This document shows positions 1-9,113 of a stretch of DNA of 64,000 bases, in pieces. The DNA is from CAITWF01 sp038231575. GTDB taxonomy: Bacteria; Verrucomicrobiota; Verrucomicrobiia; Opitutales; Opitutaceae. Made by a program: the position numbers and the translations under genes. Positions within the stretch are counted from its first letter, which is position 1. Each line of letters starts with the position of its first letter. Under the pieces are notes generated by a model. The model saw only the letters and a program-made list of their open reading frames with translations. It was not told where the DNA came from and made no database searches. The DNA lies in assembly GCA_038231575.1 (NCBI GenBank), contig JBBRLB010000003.1, forward strand, positions 15,632-79,631. Reading direction: 5' to 3'.

Positions 1-552
1 GGCCACCGGCACGCGTGCGAGGTGCTGCACGGCCGCCACGACGTCCTGCTGGGCGAGCCGGGCAAACAGGAGATTGTAGAACGCGCCTTCATCGCGGTTC
101 GTCACGAGTTCGCCCGCGAGCGAGAGCGCCCGATCCAGATCGTGCGATGCGATGAGATCGAGCGACATCAACACGCCTTGCGTGCGAAGCGTGCCCGCCG
201 GCAACGCTCGAACGTAAGCCACCGCCGCCTCCGGGTCGTGCGCGAGCCAGCGCTGCAGCACGCGGGCAAATTCCTGAGCACGATTATGGGGATTCGGAAA
301 GGCGCTCACGGCATCGAGCGACGAACGAAAATCCGCATTGGCATCGATCGCCGGTGCGACCGGGCCACCGACCGCTGGCGCCGGTGACGGAGCGACCGGC
401 GAATTTGCCGGCGCGGCCGGCGTCGGTTTTGCCGCCATCTGCGCCGCTTCGTCCGACCCGGGTGAGCGCCGGCCCGCGAAGAACCAGATCGCCGCAAGGA
501 GCAGGACGAGTCCGGCCAGCAGGGCAAAGCGGCGTGAGGCGGATGAAGACAT
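1..552 (-). CDS. Hypothetical secreted or membrane-anchored helical-repeat protein, 3' part outside the window
   Basis: The gene reads leftward and runs off the left edge, so only the first 184 codons are visible. It starts at the ATG at 552. The N-terminus has a short basic stretch and one hydrophobic segment (about residues 7-23, FALLAGLVLLLAAIWFF), which looks like a signal anchor. A Pro/Ala-rich linker follows. The rest (about residue 70 on) is helical, with phrases such as WLAHDPEAAVAYVRALPAG that resemble the alanine-rich helical repeats common in hypothetical proteins of Verrucomicrobiota. No catalytic motif is visible and no function is assigned. It lies downstream of the terminator of the large nuclease gene, so it is probably transcribed separately. 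Confidence 0.75.
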   Translation of the reverse strand, partial: MSSSASRRFALLAGLVLLLAAIWFFAGRRSPGSDEAAQMAAKPTPAAPANSPVAPSPAPAVGGPVAPAIDANADFRSSLDAVSAFPNPHNRAQEFARVLQRWLAHDPEAAVAYVRALPAGTLRTQGVLMSLDLIASHDLDRALSLAGELVTNRDEGAFYNLLFARLAQQDVVAAVQHLARVPVA

Positions 553-563
553 CGGAGCGAGGT

Positions 564-607
564 GAAAAACAAAATCCGGATCGCGCCGCGGGGCGCAATC
601 CGGATTT
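564..607 (-). terminator. Intrinsic terminator of the large nuclease gene
   Basis: A strong hairpin lies just past the stop codon at 627. The outer arms AAATCCGGAT (572-581) and ATCCGGATTT (598-607) are perfectly complementary. An inner GCGCC/GGCGC stem extends them across a single mismatch, with a 4-base loop. On the minus strand the stem is followed by the T-rich run TTTGTTTTTC, as expected of a Rho-independent terminator. Confidence 0.85.
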
Positions 608-626
608 CGAAGCAATCGACGACGGC

Positions 627-1350
627 TTACGGAATCGTGTCGAGCAGGCTGTTGCCGTTGAGCGTGAGCCGATCGGCGACCACCCCACCCTTGAGCACGC
701 TGTTACCGTTAATGGTGACCGTGCCGTTGGGCGCGACGACGAAGGCGTTGACGTTCACGTTGCCATTGAGCGTAAAGCCGCCGGTCGCGAGATTCAGCGC
801 GAGCCACTCGGGGTGATTCGTGTTGCCGATCGAGCTGTTCGCGTCGAAGCCGGTCGCGAGGTTGATGACGACCGGACCGACGATCTGGATGGCGGCGTTA
901 CCGTTGAGGGTGAAGCCCTGCAGATTGTAGACTGCTGGCGTGGTGGCGCCGGCGACACCGAGGATGAGCCCGCTGTTGCCGTTGACGGTGATCGCGCCGT
1001 AGGTGCCGGCGGGGATGGTGCGCGTGCCGGCGTTGCCGTTGAGCGTGAGGTTTCGGAGCGTGGCGAAATCGCCGATGCTGTCGCTCGCGCTGTTGAGCGA
1101 GACGCTGCGCGTCCCGGTCGGCGTCGGCGGCGCGTTGACCACCGGCAGCGTCACCGCGTCGATGCGGCGAATGACGTGACGGAGGACGGCGTTGCCGTTG
1201 AGCGTGATCGTGTAATTCGTCGGTGTCGCCGCGCCCGTTGCGTCGGTCGTGCCCGCGTAGGTCGGGTGACCGTTCAACTGCACGGTCGGCGCACCGGGCA
1301 CGAGGATATCGCCGGAGACGTAGGCATTGCCGTTGAGCGCCATGCTTTCG
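627..1350 (-). repeat. C-terminal LNGN turn-repeat module
   Basis: The last 240 residues of the nuclease protein contain nine copies of a short turn, [LV]-[ST]-[LVI]-N-G-N (one copy ends NGH), at irregular spacing of about 15-40 residues. The spacing and the alternating hydrophobic residues suggest a beta-solenoid. I do not recognise a named family with certainty. It may serve as a surface or polymer-forming tail. Confidence 0.6.
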
Positions 1351-4300
1351 GGCAGCAGCACTTGAATCGAACCGTCGAGACCGGCGTTCAAGCTGGGCGC
1401 GTGGCGCACGAGCACGGCGGTCGAGATGACGAGCGTGCCGGACACCGTGCCGCTGTAGTTCGCGTTGTTGATCGTGGCGACGACCGCGTAGGAACCGGGG
1501 AGCGTCGGCGCGGTGGCACTGCCATTGTAGGTGATGCTCACGGCGAGACCGGCGGGCGAGGTCGTGGCGGTCACGGACTTCGGCGTGCCATCGTAAACCT
1601 GCTTGAGATTGTTCAGCACCAGCGTCGCGCCGGCACTCGTGATCACGAGCGTGCCACTCGCGTTGCCGGTGTAATTCGGATCGGTCACGGTCGCGACCAC
1701 GGCGTAGGAGCCGGCGGCACCCGGGAGCGCCGCGAGACCGTTGTAGGTCACGCTGACCGCGAGGCCGGACGGCGTTGTGGTGACCGTCACGGTTTTCGCG
1801 GTGCCGGTGTAGGGCTGCGTGAGGTTGCTCAACGCCACTGTCGCGGCGGCCTTGGCCACCGTGAAGGTTTGATCGACCGAGGTCGCGGCGGTGAAGTTGC
1901 CGTTGCCCGCCTGCGCGGCGCGCAAGGTCACGCTGCCCGCGCCGGTGATCGTGACGACGTTGCTGGCAACGGAGGCCGGGCCGCTGACCACGCTGAACGT
2001 GATCGGGAGACCGGACGACGCGCTCGCGGTCGGCGTGAACGGCGCATCTCCGTAGGTTTTGCCCGCGAGCGACGGGAATGCGATCGTCTGGCTGGCCGGC
2101 GTGATGGCGAGCGAGCCCGCGACATAGGTGAACGTATAGCTGTCGTCCGCTCCACCCGAGATGGTGATGGGATAGCTGCCGACGTTGCTCGTCGCGATCG
2201 CGGCGGTGGTGGCAACGGGCGCGGTGTCGATGACGCTCGCGGTGTCCGAGCCGATGAAGCCGGCGTAGCTGAACGTGAGGGCAGGATTCGCGGCACCGTA
2301 AATGCGCGTGGCGTTTTGCGCAGTGACGGTGAGCGTGGCTTTCGCGACGGCGAACGTGCGATCGACGTTCGGTGCGGCGTTGGTGTTCGCGTCACCGGCT
2401 TGCGCGGCGCGCACGATAACCGTGCCAGCGCTCGTGAGCGTGACCGTATTGCCCGCGATCGTCGCGGGACCATTCGCGATCGTGAATGTGACGGGCAGGC
2501 CGGAGTTGCTCGTCGCGCTGACGGCGAAGGGCGCGGCGCCGTAGGCCGTGTCGGCGAGCGCGGCGAAGGTGATCGCCTGGTTGGCTTTGCCGACGGTAAA
2601 CGTCTGGTCGACGTTCGGCGCGGGATTGTAGTTCGCGCTGCCGGCTTGGGCGGCACGGACGACGACGTCGCCGGCGCCGGTGATTGTAACCGTGTTGCCC
2701 ACGACCGTCGCGGGACCGCTGACGAGGCTGAATGTGACTGCGAGGCCCGAGTTCGACGAACCGCTCACCGCGAACGGCGCGTTGCCGTAGGTGACGCCCG
2801 CGATCGGATCGAAGGTGATCGATTGGTTCGCTTTGCCGACGGTGAACGACTGATCGACGTCCAGCGCGGCGCTGTAGTTCACGCTGCCCGTCTGCGAGGC
2901 GCGCACGATGACCGGGCCCGCGCCGGTGATCGTCACGGTGTTACCGGCGATCGTCGCCGGGCCGCTGACGAGATTGAAGGTCACCGCCAGTCCCGACGTG
3001 GCCGTGGCACTGACCGTGAACGGCGCATCGCCAAACGTGATTCCCGGAACGGGGTTGAACGCGATCGTCTGCGCGGCTTGCGCGATGACGAATGTGCCCG
3101 TCGCGGTGCCGGCGTAGTTCGCGTCACTCACGGTCGCGAGCACCGCATACGAACCGGCGTTGGTTGGAGCCGTCGCGCTCAGGTCGTAAGTGATCGCTGT
3201 CGTGAGATTCGCGGGCGTGGTCGTTGCGGTCGCAGATTTCGCCGTGCCATCGAAGGTCGCGGTGAGATCGGCCAACGCGATCGTCGCCGTCGCTTTCGCG
3301 ATGACGAGGGTGCCGCTCGCGGAGCCGGCATAGTTCGCGTCGTTCACGGTGGCGACGACGGCATAGGAGCCGGCGTTGGTCGGCGCGAGGGCGCTGCCAT
3401 CGTAGGTGACCGTGGTCGTGAGGCCAGCGGGCGTGGTCGTGGCCGTCGCGACTTTCGGCGTGCCGTCGTAGGTCGCGGTCAAGTCACTGAGGGCGATGGT
3501 CGCCGTCGCTTTCGCGATGACGAGGGTGCCGGTCGCAGCTCCGCTGTAATTCGAGTCGGTCACCGTCGCAACGACGGCGTAAGAACCGGCGTTCGTCGGA
3601 GCCGTCCCGCCGCCATCGTAGGTGACGGTGGTGGCGAGGCTCGCCGGCGTCGTCGTGACCGTCGCGGCTTTCGGCGCGCCATCGTAAGTCACGTTCAAGT
3701 CGCTGAGGGCCACCGTCGCAGCCGCCCGGCTGATCACGAACGTGGCGCTCGCGGAGCCGGCATAGTTCGCGTCGTTCACGGTGGCGACGACGGCGTAGGA
3801 GTTCGCGTTGGTCGGCGCCGTCGCGCTGGCGTTGTAGGTGAAGCTGACCGCGAGACTCGCCGGCGTGGTCGACGCGGCCGCCGATTTCGGCGTGCCGTCG
3901 TAAGTGGCGGTAAGGTTCGTGAACGCGACCGCCGCAGGTGCCTTCGCAATCACAAACGTGTTGGACGCCGTGCCGGTGTAGTTCGGATCGGCGATCGTCG
4001 CGATCACGAGATACGAGCCGGCATGGGTGGGCGCGGTGCCCGTGACGCTGAAGATGAGATTCGTCGTCAAGCTGGCCGGCGTCGTCGTGACGCTCGGGGC
4101 GCGCGGCGCACCACTGTAAACCTGCAAGAGGTTGCTGAACGCAATCGTCGCCGTCGCCGGAGCGATCGTCAGAGTGCCGGTCGCGGAGCCGGTGTAGTTG
4201 GCATCGACGATTGTCGCGACGACGGCATACGAGCCCGCGTTGGTCGGGGCGGTCGCACTGCCATCGTAAGTCACCGTGGCCGGCGAAACCGCCGGAGTCA

Positions 4301-7300
4301 CCGTAACCGTCGCGGCTTTCGGCGTGCCGTCGTAGGTGACGCTCAGATCCGACAGGCTCACGATCGCGACCGCTTTGTTGACCGTCAGTGAGACGGCGTT
4401 GCTCACGGCGTCGGGACCCGAGCCGTTGCTGGCCACGACGTCGTAATTTCCCGCGTCAGCCGTCAGCACGCTCGCGATCGTGTAGGTCGCAGCCGTCGCG
4501 CCGGCGATGGCGACCCCGTCTTTGCGCCATTGATAGAGCGGCGTGGGCGTGCCCGTCGCTGCGACGTTGAACGAGACGCTCGTGCCGACCGTGGCGGTTT
4601 GCGCCACGGGCTGCGTCGTGATCGTCACCGGAGCGAGCGTCGTGACCGTCAGCTTCACATCGTCGATACGCCAGTTGGCGGTGTTCGCACCGGGCGAGCC
4701 GGTGCCGTTGTAACCGTAGATGCGGAACGTGACCGGCGTGTTCATCGCGCCCGTGACGGTGGTGAACGCCGGGGTGCTGAGGCGCCACACGCTGTCGCTC
4801 GTAAATGTCCCGGTCGCCAGGGGCGCCGCAAAACCATCGACGCTGCTGTAGACCGCGAAGGCTTGCGGGGCGGTGCTCGTGCTGCGTGAACCGAAACTAA
4901 TCGCGGTCGCCTGGAGCTGCTCGCCCGGCGCGGAGAGCGTGAACGTGAAATACGTCGACGTGGCGGCATTAAACGCGCCCGTTTTTGCCGCCGCGCCGGC
5001 ATTGTTGGTGCCCGACGCCCCGGCATACGTGCCGTTCGAGCCGATCGACGCAGAGGTCGCCGTGAGCATGTCGGTCGTGCCGTTGTTGTTTCCCTGCGTG
5101 AACGTGCCGCCCGTCACGTCGGCCGGCAGGCCGCTCGTGGGATCGGCCGTGGTGAAGTCCCACGCGATGGTGCTGAACTGGGCGCGGCTCACGGTCACCT
5201 GCACGGCGGCGCTCACCACGGGTGAACCCACGCCGTTGGTGATGACGACATCGTAAGTGCCGCCGTCCGCCGGCTGCACGTTGGTCAGTGAAAGCGTCGC
5301 GGTCGCGGCCGAGGCATTGCCCGTGATCGCGACGCCGTTGTGGCGCCATTGATAGCTGAGTGGCGTCGTGCCCGTCGCCGCCACGGTGAGCGTCACATTG
5401 CCGCCGACCGACACCGTCTGCGCGACCGGGGCCGTGGTAATCGACGGAGTGGCGGGGTTGACGGTAAGCGCGACCGGCGCGCTGACCGCGGACGGATTGA
5501 TGCCGTTCGTGACGACGACGTCGTAGCTGCCGAGGTCGGCTGCCTGCACGTTGCTCAGAATCAACGTCGCCGAGTTGGCGAACACGTTGCCCGTGAGATT
5601 GCTGCCGTTCTTGCGCCATTGATAGCTGATCGGCGCCGTTCCGGTGGCGACGACGCTGAACGTCGCACCCGACCCGGCCGACACGGTCTGCGCGATCGGC
5701 TGCGCCGTGATCTGCGGCGCGACGGCGGCGGCGGTGGTGAACGAGAAGGTGTAGTTCGATCCGAGGTGGAGACTGCTGCTGTTGTGCGCGGCGATCTGCG
5801 AGGAGAAGAACGCGATCGTAATCGTGTCGCTGTCCGCGAAGCGGAACGGTGGCGTCAGCGTGAAGGTCTTTTGATCGGTCGACGTGACGCTCGGGTTGAT
5901 GGGACCGTTCGCCGCGCTCGTCATCGTGAACCAGGTGCCGACGACGTTGACGGCCTCACTAAACGTGACGCTCACCGGCAGCGTGGGCGCGACGAGCGTG
6001 GCGCCGGCGGTCGGGCTCGTGGCGACGAGTGTCGGCACCGGCGTGGCGGGCGCGAAGTCCACCCCGCGGAAAACTAAATTGGCGCCAGCACTGGTGAGCA
6101 CGACCGGCACGACCGTGTTGCCGGTATCCGCGCTGAAATAAATCAACTTGTTGTTGGAGGATTCGGTCGTCGTCGCGGTAAGCACCGCGCCAACGCCGGT
6201 CGTCGAGTTGAAGTTGGAGAAGTCAACGGCGAGACCGCGGGCTCCGACGGTTGAGCCGGTTCCCGTTCCGAGAGTATACTGCAAGCTCCACGTTCCTGTG
6301 GTCAGCTTCCACTTCTGGATTCCACCGCCATTGGCCAGCGTGCGATCGTCCGCGATGTAGGCCCACGCGCCATCCGGGCTGATGGCGAATCCGTAGGGGC
6401 TCGCCGTGCCGGTGCCGCTGGCGGCCGTCGGGATCACCAAGGCCGGAGTCGTCGTCGTCGTCGGCAGTGTGCCTGCGGTTCCGACCCGCGAGACGCCCAC
6501 GCCCGGCGTCGTGGAACCCGAGCTCACATAGAGGGTGCCGTTGTAAATCTCGATGTTCCGGAGGTTGGAACCATTGAGCGAGGTCACGGCGCCGGCCGCC
6601 GTGATGTAGGTAACCCCGTTGCCGCCACTCGCCCAGTAGTTCACGCCGTTCGAGGTGACGGATCGATAGGTGTTGCTCGAAAACATGTTCACCGCGAGCG
6701 GGGTCGACACGACGCCCGTCGGAGAAACCAAACCAATCGCGCGACCATTGGTCGCACCGCTGCTCGTCGCAATCGTGAGGGTTCCGATCGGCGCATTGTA
6801 ACCCGGGACCACCAAGGTCGAACCATCGCTCGAAAGATTCAGGTAGCCCGCCGTCGTGCCGCTGCCGCTCTCGGTCAGGTCGAACGGTGTCGCGGTCGGC
6901 TGCGGCGCAGCAGACGGGAAACTGATCGTTTGCAGCGCCGTTCCGCCCGTGCGCGCATAAATCTGCACCGTGACTGGCGCGGACGTGCCACTCAGCGCCG
7001 TCGTCCCATCGCCGACGCGCTCGACCGCGATGTTCGGCGGGATCGCGCCGATGCTGAGGGTCGCCGCGGCGCTCGTGGCGGCCGGGTTGACGCCGTTGGT
7101 GACGACGACGTCATAGCTGCCCGCCGTGCCGGCCTGAATGTTGGCCAGCGTAAGGGAGGCGGCCGTTTCACCGGAGAGCGGGCTGCCGGCTTTACGCCAT
7201 TGGTAACTCAGCGGAGCCGTGCCGACCGCCGAGACCGTGAATACTCCCGAGCTGCCGATCGGCAGCGTCTGCGATTGCGGCTGGCCGACCACCGTCGGCG

Positions 7301-8678
7301 CCGCAGGCGTCACCGTCAGGCTGACCGGATTGCTGACCACGGAGCTCGTGCTGTTGGTGACGACCACATCGTAGTTCGTCATGTCCGCGGTCTGCACATT
7401 CGAGAGGGCCAGCGCCGTGGTGGTCGCGCCGGAAACGTTTCCGGTATTGGTCAGCGCCGTCCCATTCTTGCGCCATTGGTAAGTCAGCGGCGGCGATCCG
7501 CCGGCCGTCACGGCGAACACCACATTGCTGCCCGCCGCGGCTGTCGCCGAAGCCGGCTGAGTCGTAATCGACGGAGGCAGGCCGGTGAGGGAGAGGACCG
7601 CGGCGTTGCTCGTGACCGCACCGAGAGAATTGGTGATAACCACGGTGTAGCCGCCGGCGTTGGCCGCCTGCACATTGATCAGGTTGAGCGTGGAGTCCGT
7701 CGCGTCGGGGATTTCCACGTCATCCAGCGACCATTGATAGGTGAGGGTCGCGTTGCCCGCGGCCGTCACGGAGAAGCTGGCATTGCCACCGACCGCGGTC
7801 GTCAGCGACACGGGTTGCACCGCGATCGTCGGAGCGCCGGTGGACAGTTGCCCGTCCACCACGATCTTCAGCGCGGCCGCGGTCGCCGCCGGCACCTGAC
7901 TGAAAAACGTATAGCCCGTGTCCGCCTCGATCTGGGCGACTGACGTGACGAAGCTTTGCCACGGCGTGCTGCGCACGCCGGCGATATTGGGGATCTTGAT
8001 CGTGATCACGCGGGTCGAAGTCGTGATGCGGCTGAGCGCCGTGCCCGCACCCTGCTGAACGATCACGGCGATTTTCCACGTGTAGCCGGGGATCGCGACG
8101 CCGCTCGCAACGCTCGTGCCGGAAAAGCCACTCGGCCCGCTGATGATCAGAATTTCATTGCCCAACGCCGCCTGCGATCGGGTGTAAGTCTCGAAGCTCG
8201 CCCACACACCCTGATTGTTGTCGGGCGTCTGCGGCACCATGTTCGACATGTAGAACGTCGCATCGTTGTCCGCGCGGGTGACGGTGCGATCGGCCGACGG
8301 CGACATGTGGCCGCGATCGTAACCCGAACCACTGTAGTCGGTCGTGAGCACTTGATAGAAGCCCGCGGGCAGCGTCGTGTCCTGAAAGAAGACGGAAGAG
8401 CGTCCGGCACTGCCGCTGTCGGCCGGCGTGTAGTCCCACGCGACCCAGTTCGCCTCGTGCGTGGTGTCGTTGTAATCCATCGCGTATTGCGGGCGCTGGA
8501 TCAGATAGTGCGCGTGGTTGTTGGCGTCGGCGGTGGCGCTGGTCGGATTGCCCGTCTGCATCTGCAGCGCCGGGTCGATGAGGGCGCTCGCTTCGACGAC
8601 GAGCAACAGGGTGACCGAAAACGTCAGCAGCTTTTGGAGTGAGCGGCGAAAACCAAGGCGGGAGCGGAGGGAGGGCAT
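627..8678 (-). CDS. Giant secreted NUC1-family endonuclease with Ig-like, MBG and LNGN repeat modules
   Basis: A protein of 2683 residues, starting at the ATG at 8678. An in-frame TTG start at 8711 is possible but would put 11 residues before the signal peptide. Residues 1-32 form a signal peptide. Residues about 35-275 are a DNA/RNA non-specific endonuclease (beta-beta-alpha metal fold): DRGHM at 121-125 carries the catalytic His, and SNMVPQ...N.GVW at 145-159 matches the family metal-site motif. Next come three Ig-like domains, a propeller-like region, an SbsA/Big_5-like domain, two more Ig-like domains, a jelly-roll-like region and a sixth Ig-like domain. About eight MBG-type repeats (TYDGTPK...SYAVVAT) are mixed with four 'YGDAPF' repeats. 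The last 250 residues carry repeated LNGN turns. The nuclease is probably extracellular or surface-held, perhaps for nutrient DNA or defence; that role is inference. Catalytic family call is firm; anchoring is unknown. Confidence 0.88.
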   Translation of the reverse strand: MPSLRSRLGFRRSLQKLLTFSVTLLLVVEASALIDPALQMQTGNPTSATADANNHAHYLIQRPQYAMDYNDTTHEANWVAWDYTPADSGSAGRSSVFFQDTTLPAGFYQVLTTDYSGSGYDRGHMSPSADRTVTRADNDATFYMSNMVPQTPDNNQGVWASFETYTRSQAALGNEILIISGPSGFSGTSVASGVAIPGYTWKIAVIVQQGAGTALSRITTSTRVITIKIPNIAGVRSTPWQSFVTSVAQIEADTGYTFFSQVPAATAAALKIVVDGQLSTGAPTIAVQPVSLTTAVGGNASFSVTAAGNATLTYQWSLDDVEIPDATDSTLNLINVQAANAGGYTVVITNSLGAVTSNAAVLSLTGLPPSITTQPASATAAAGSNVVFAVTAGGSPPLTYQWRKNGTALTNTGNVSGATTTALALSNVQTADMTNYDVVVTNSTSSVVSNPVSLTVTPAAPTVVGQPQSQTLPIGSSGVFTVSAVGTAPLSYQWRKAGSPLSGETAASLTLANIQAGTAGSYDVVVTNGVNPAATSAAATLSIGAIPPNIAVERVGDGTTALSGTSAPVTVQIYARTGGTALQTISFPSAAPQPTATPFDLTESGSGTTAGYLNLSSDGSTLVVPGYNAPIGTLTIATSSGATNGRAIGLVSPTGVVSTPLAVNMFSSNTYRSVTSNGVNYWASGGNGVTYITAAGAVTSLNGSNLRNIEIYNGTLYVSSGSTTPGVGVSRVGTAGTLPTTTTTPALVIPTAASGTGTASPYGFAISPDGAWAYIADDRTLANGGGIQKWKLTTGTWSLQYTLGTGTGSTVGARGLAVDFSNFNSTTGVGAVLTATTTESSNNKLIYFSADTGNTVVPVVLTSAGANLVFRGVDFAPATPVPTLVATSPTAGATLVAPTLPVSVTFSEAVNVVGTWFTMTSAANGPINPSVTSTDQKTFTLTPPFRFADSDTITIAFFSSQIAAHNSSSLHLGSNYTFSFTTAAAVAPQITAQPIAQTVSAGSGATFSVVATGTAPISYQWRKNGSNLTGNVFANSATLILSNVQAADLGSYDVVVTNGINPSAVSAPVALTVNPATPSITTAPVAQTVSVGGNVTLTVAATGTTPLSYQWRHNGVAITGNASAATATLSLTNVQPADGGTYDVVITNGVGSPVVSAAVQVTVSRAQFSTIAWDFTTADPTSGLPADVTGGTFTQGNNNGTTDMLTATSASIGSNGTYAGASGTNNAGAAAKTGAFNAATSTYFTFTLSAPGEQLQATAISFGSRSTSTAPQAFAVYSSVDGFAAPLATGTFTSDSVWRLSTPAFTTVTGAMNTPVTFRIYGYNGTGSPGANTANWRIDDVKLTVTTLAPVTITTQPVAQTATVGTSVSFNVAATGTPTPLYQWRKDGVAIAGATAATYTIASVLTADAGNYDVVASNGSGPDAVSNAVSLTVNKAVAIVSLSDLSVTYDGTPKAATVTVTPAVSPATVTYDGSATAPTNAGSYAVVATIVDANYTGSATGTLTIAPATATIAFSNLLQVYSGAPRAPSVTTTPASLTTNLIFSVTGTAPTHAGSYLVIATIADPNYTGTASNTFVIAKAPAAVAFTNLTATYDGTPKSAAASTTPASLAVSFTYNASATAPTNANSYAVVATVNDANYAGSASATFVISRAAATVALSDLNVTYDGAPKAATVTTTPASLATTVTYDGGGTAPTNAGSYAVVATVTDSNYSGAATGTLVIAKATATIALSDLTATYDGTPKVATATTTPAGLTTTVTYDGSALAPTNAGSYAVVATVNDANYAGSASGTLVIAKATATIALADLTATFDGTAKSATATTTPANLTTAITYDLSATAPTNAGSYAVLATVSDANYAGTATGTFVIAQAAQTIAFNPVPGITFGDAPFTVSATATSGLAVTFNLVSGPATIAGNTVTITGAGPVIVRASQTGSVNYSAALDVDQSFTVGKANQSITFDPIAGVTYGNAPFAVSGSSNSGLAVTFSLVSGPATVVGNTVTITGAGDVVVRAAQAGSANYNPAPNVDQTFTVGKANQAITFAALADTAYGAAPFAVSATSNSGLPVTFTIANGPATIAGNTVTLTSAGTVIVRAAQAGDANTNAAPNVDRTFAVAKATLTVTAQNATRIYGAANPALTFSYAGFIGSDTASVIDTAPVATTAAIATSNVGSYPITISGGADDSYTFTYVAGSLAITPASQTIAFPSLAGKTYGDAPFTPTASASSGLPITFSVVSGPASVASNVVTITGAGSVTLRAAQAGNGNFTAATSVDQTFTVAKAAATVALSNLTQPYTGTAKTVTVTTTPSGLAVSVTYNGLAALPGAAGSYAVVATVTDPNYTGNASGTLVITSAGATLVLNNLKQVYDGTPKSVTATTSPAGLAVSITYNGSATAPTLPGSYAVVATINNANYSGTVSGTLVISTAVLVRHAPSLNAGLDGSIQVLLPESMALNGNAYVSGDILVPGAPTVQLNGHPTYAGTTDATGAATPTNYTITLNGNAVLRHVIRRIDAVTLPVVNAPPTPTGTRSVSLNSASDSIGDFATLRNLTLNGNAGTRTIPAGTYGAITVNGNSGLILGVAGATTPAVYNLQGFTLNGNAAIQIVGPVVINLATGFDANSSIGNTNHPEWLALNLATGGFTLNGNVNVNAFVVAPNGTVTINGNSVLKGGVVADRLTLNGNSLLDTIP
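1426..4383 (-). repeat. Tandem MBG and 'YGDAPF' domain repeats
   Basis: About 3 kb of imperfect tandem repeats within the nuclease gene. Eight repeats of about 69 residues have the pattern VTYDGTPK...TTPAGL...VTYDGS..APTNAGSYAVVAT..D.NY.G.A.GTLVI. Four repeats of about 79 residues have the pattern TYGDAPF...SGLPVTF..VSGPA...GNTVTITGAG...VRA.QAG. A further MBG_2-like repeat lies among them. Neighbouring copies (for example at 3280-3740) are close enough in sequence that copy number could change by recombination. Confidence 0.8.
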
Positions 8679-9113
8679 GAGGGGGAAAGGCGAGACAGCT
8701 TGGCCGGACAACGCAGGTTGCCGGCGGAAAAGAAAGAATGTGACGCGACGATCAGCGGGGGCGCGCAGCGCCCGATGAAATCAACGCGAGGCGGGCGGCC
8801 TATGATTCGATTGCGCACCGGGGTAGCGAGCGTGCGATGCGCGGGATCCGCGTGAGACGCGGTCACCGGCTGGCCCACTCAACGTGCCCACCTTACTCCG
8901 ACGGGTGAAAATGCAATCACGAGAAAACACTGGCCAAAGTGAGAATCCTCCCGGAGCACCGCGTCAACTCCGTAGCGTGACGATAGGGTGAATTACCGTC
9001 ACCTGGCCAGTAGTGCGAGATGCACGGTCCATCAGTGAACCATCAGCCCGCACCGCCCGATCAAATCGCGGTTGCGCAGCACCGTCCCTCGCCTACGGTT
9101 CGCCTTTCGTTCC
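8679..9113. promoter_or_regulatory. Divergent intergenic region between the nuclease gene and gcvP
   Basis: There is no gene in these 435 bases. They must hold the promoters of both divergent genes. Two inverted repeats are visible: GTGACG (8977-8982) with CGTCAC (8997-9002), and ACTGGCCA (8929-8936) with TGGCCAGT (9004-9011), which could serve as operator sites. I looked for a glycine riboswitch ahead of gcvP and could not see its conserved core. Confidence 0.35.

Noticed and set aside
354..4391. Long plus-strand open frame (1345 codons) antisense to the nuclease gene
   Set aside because: It is an Arg/Gly/Val-rich product of GC-rich repeats read in reverse; it has no domain, and the minus-strand protein has clear signal peptide, nuclease motifs and repeats.
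8679..9113. Glycine riboswitch ahead of gcvP
   Set aside because: I could not find the conserved core or paired aptamers; a covariance-model search would decide, and a hit would overturn this.
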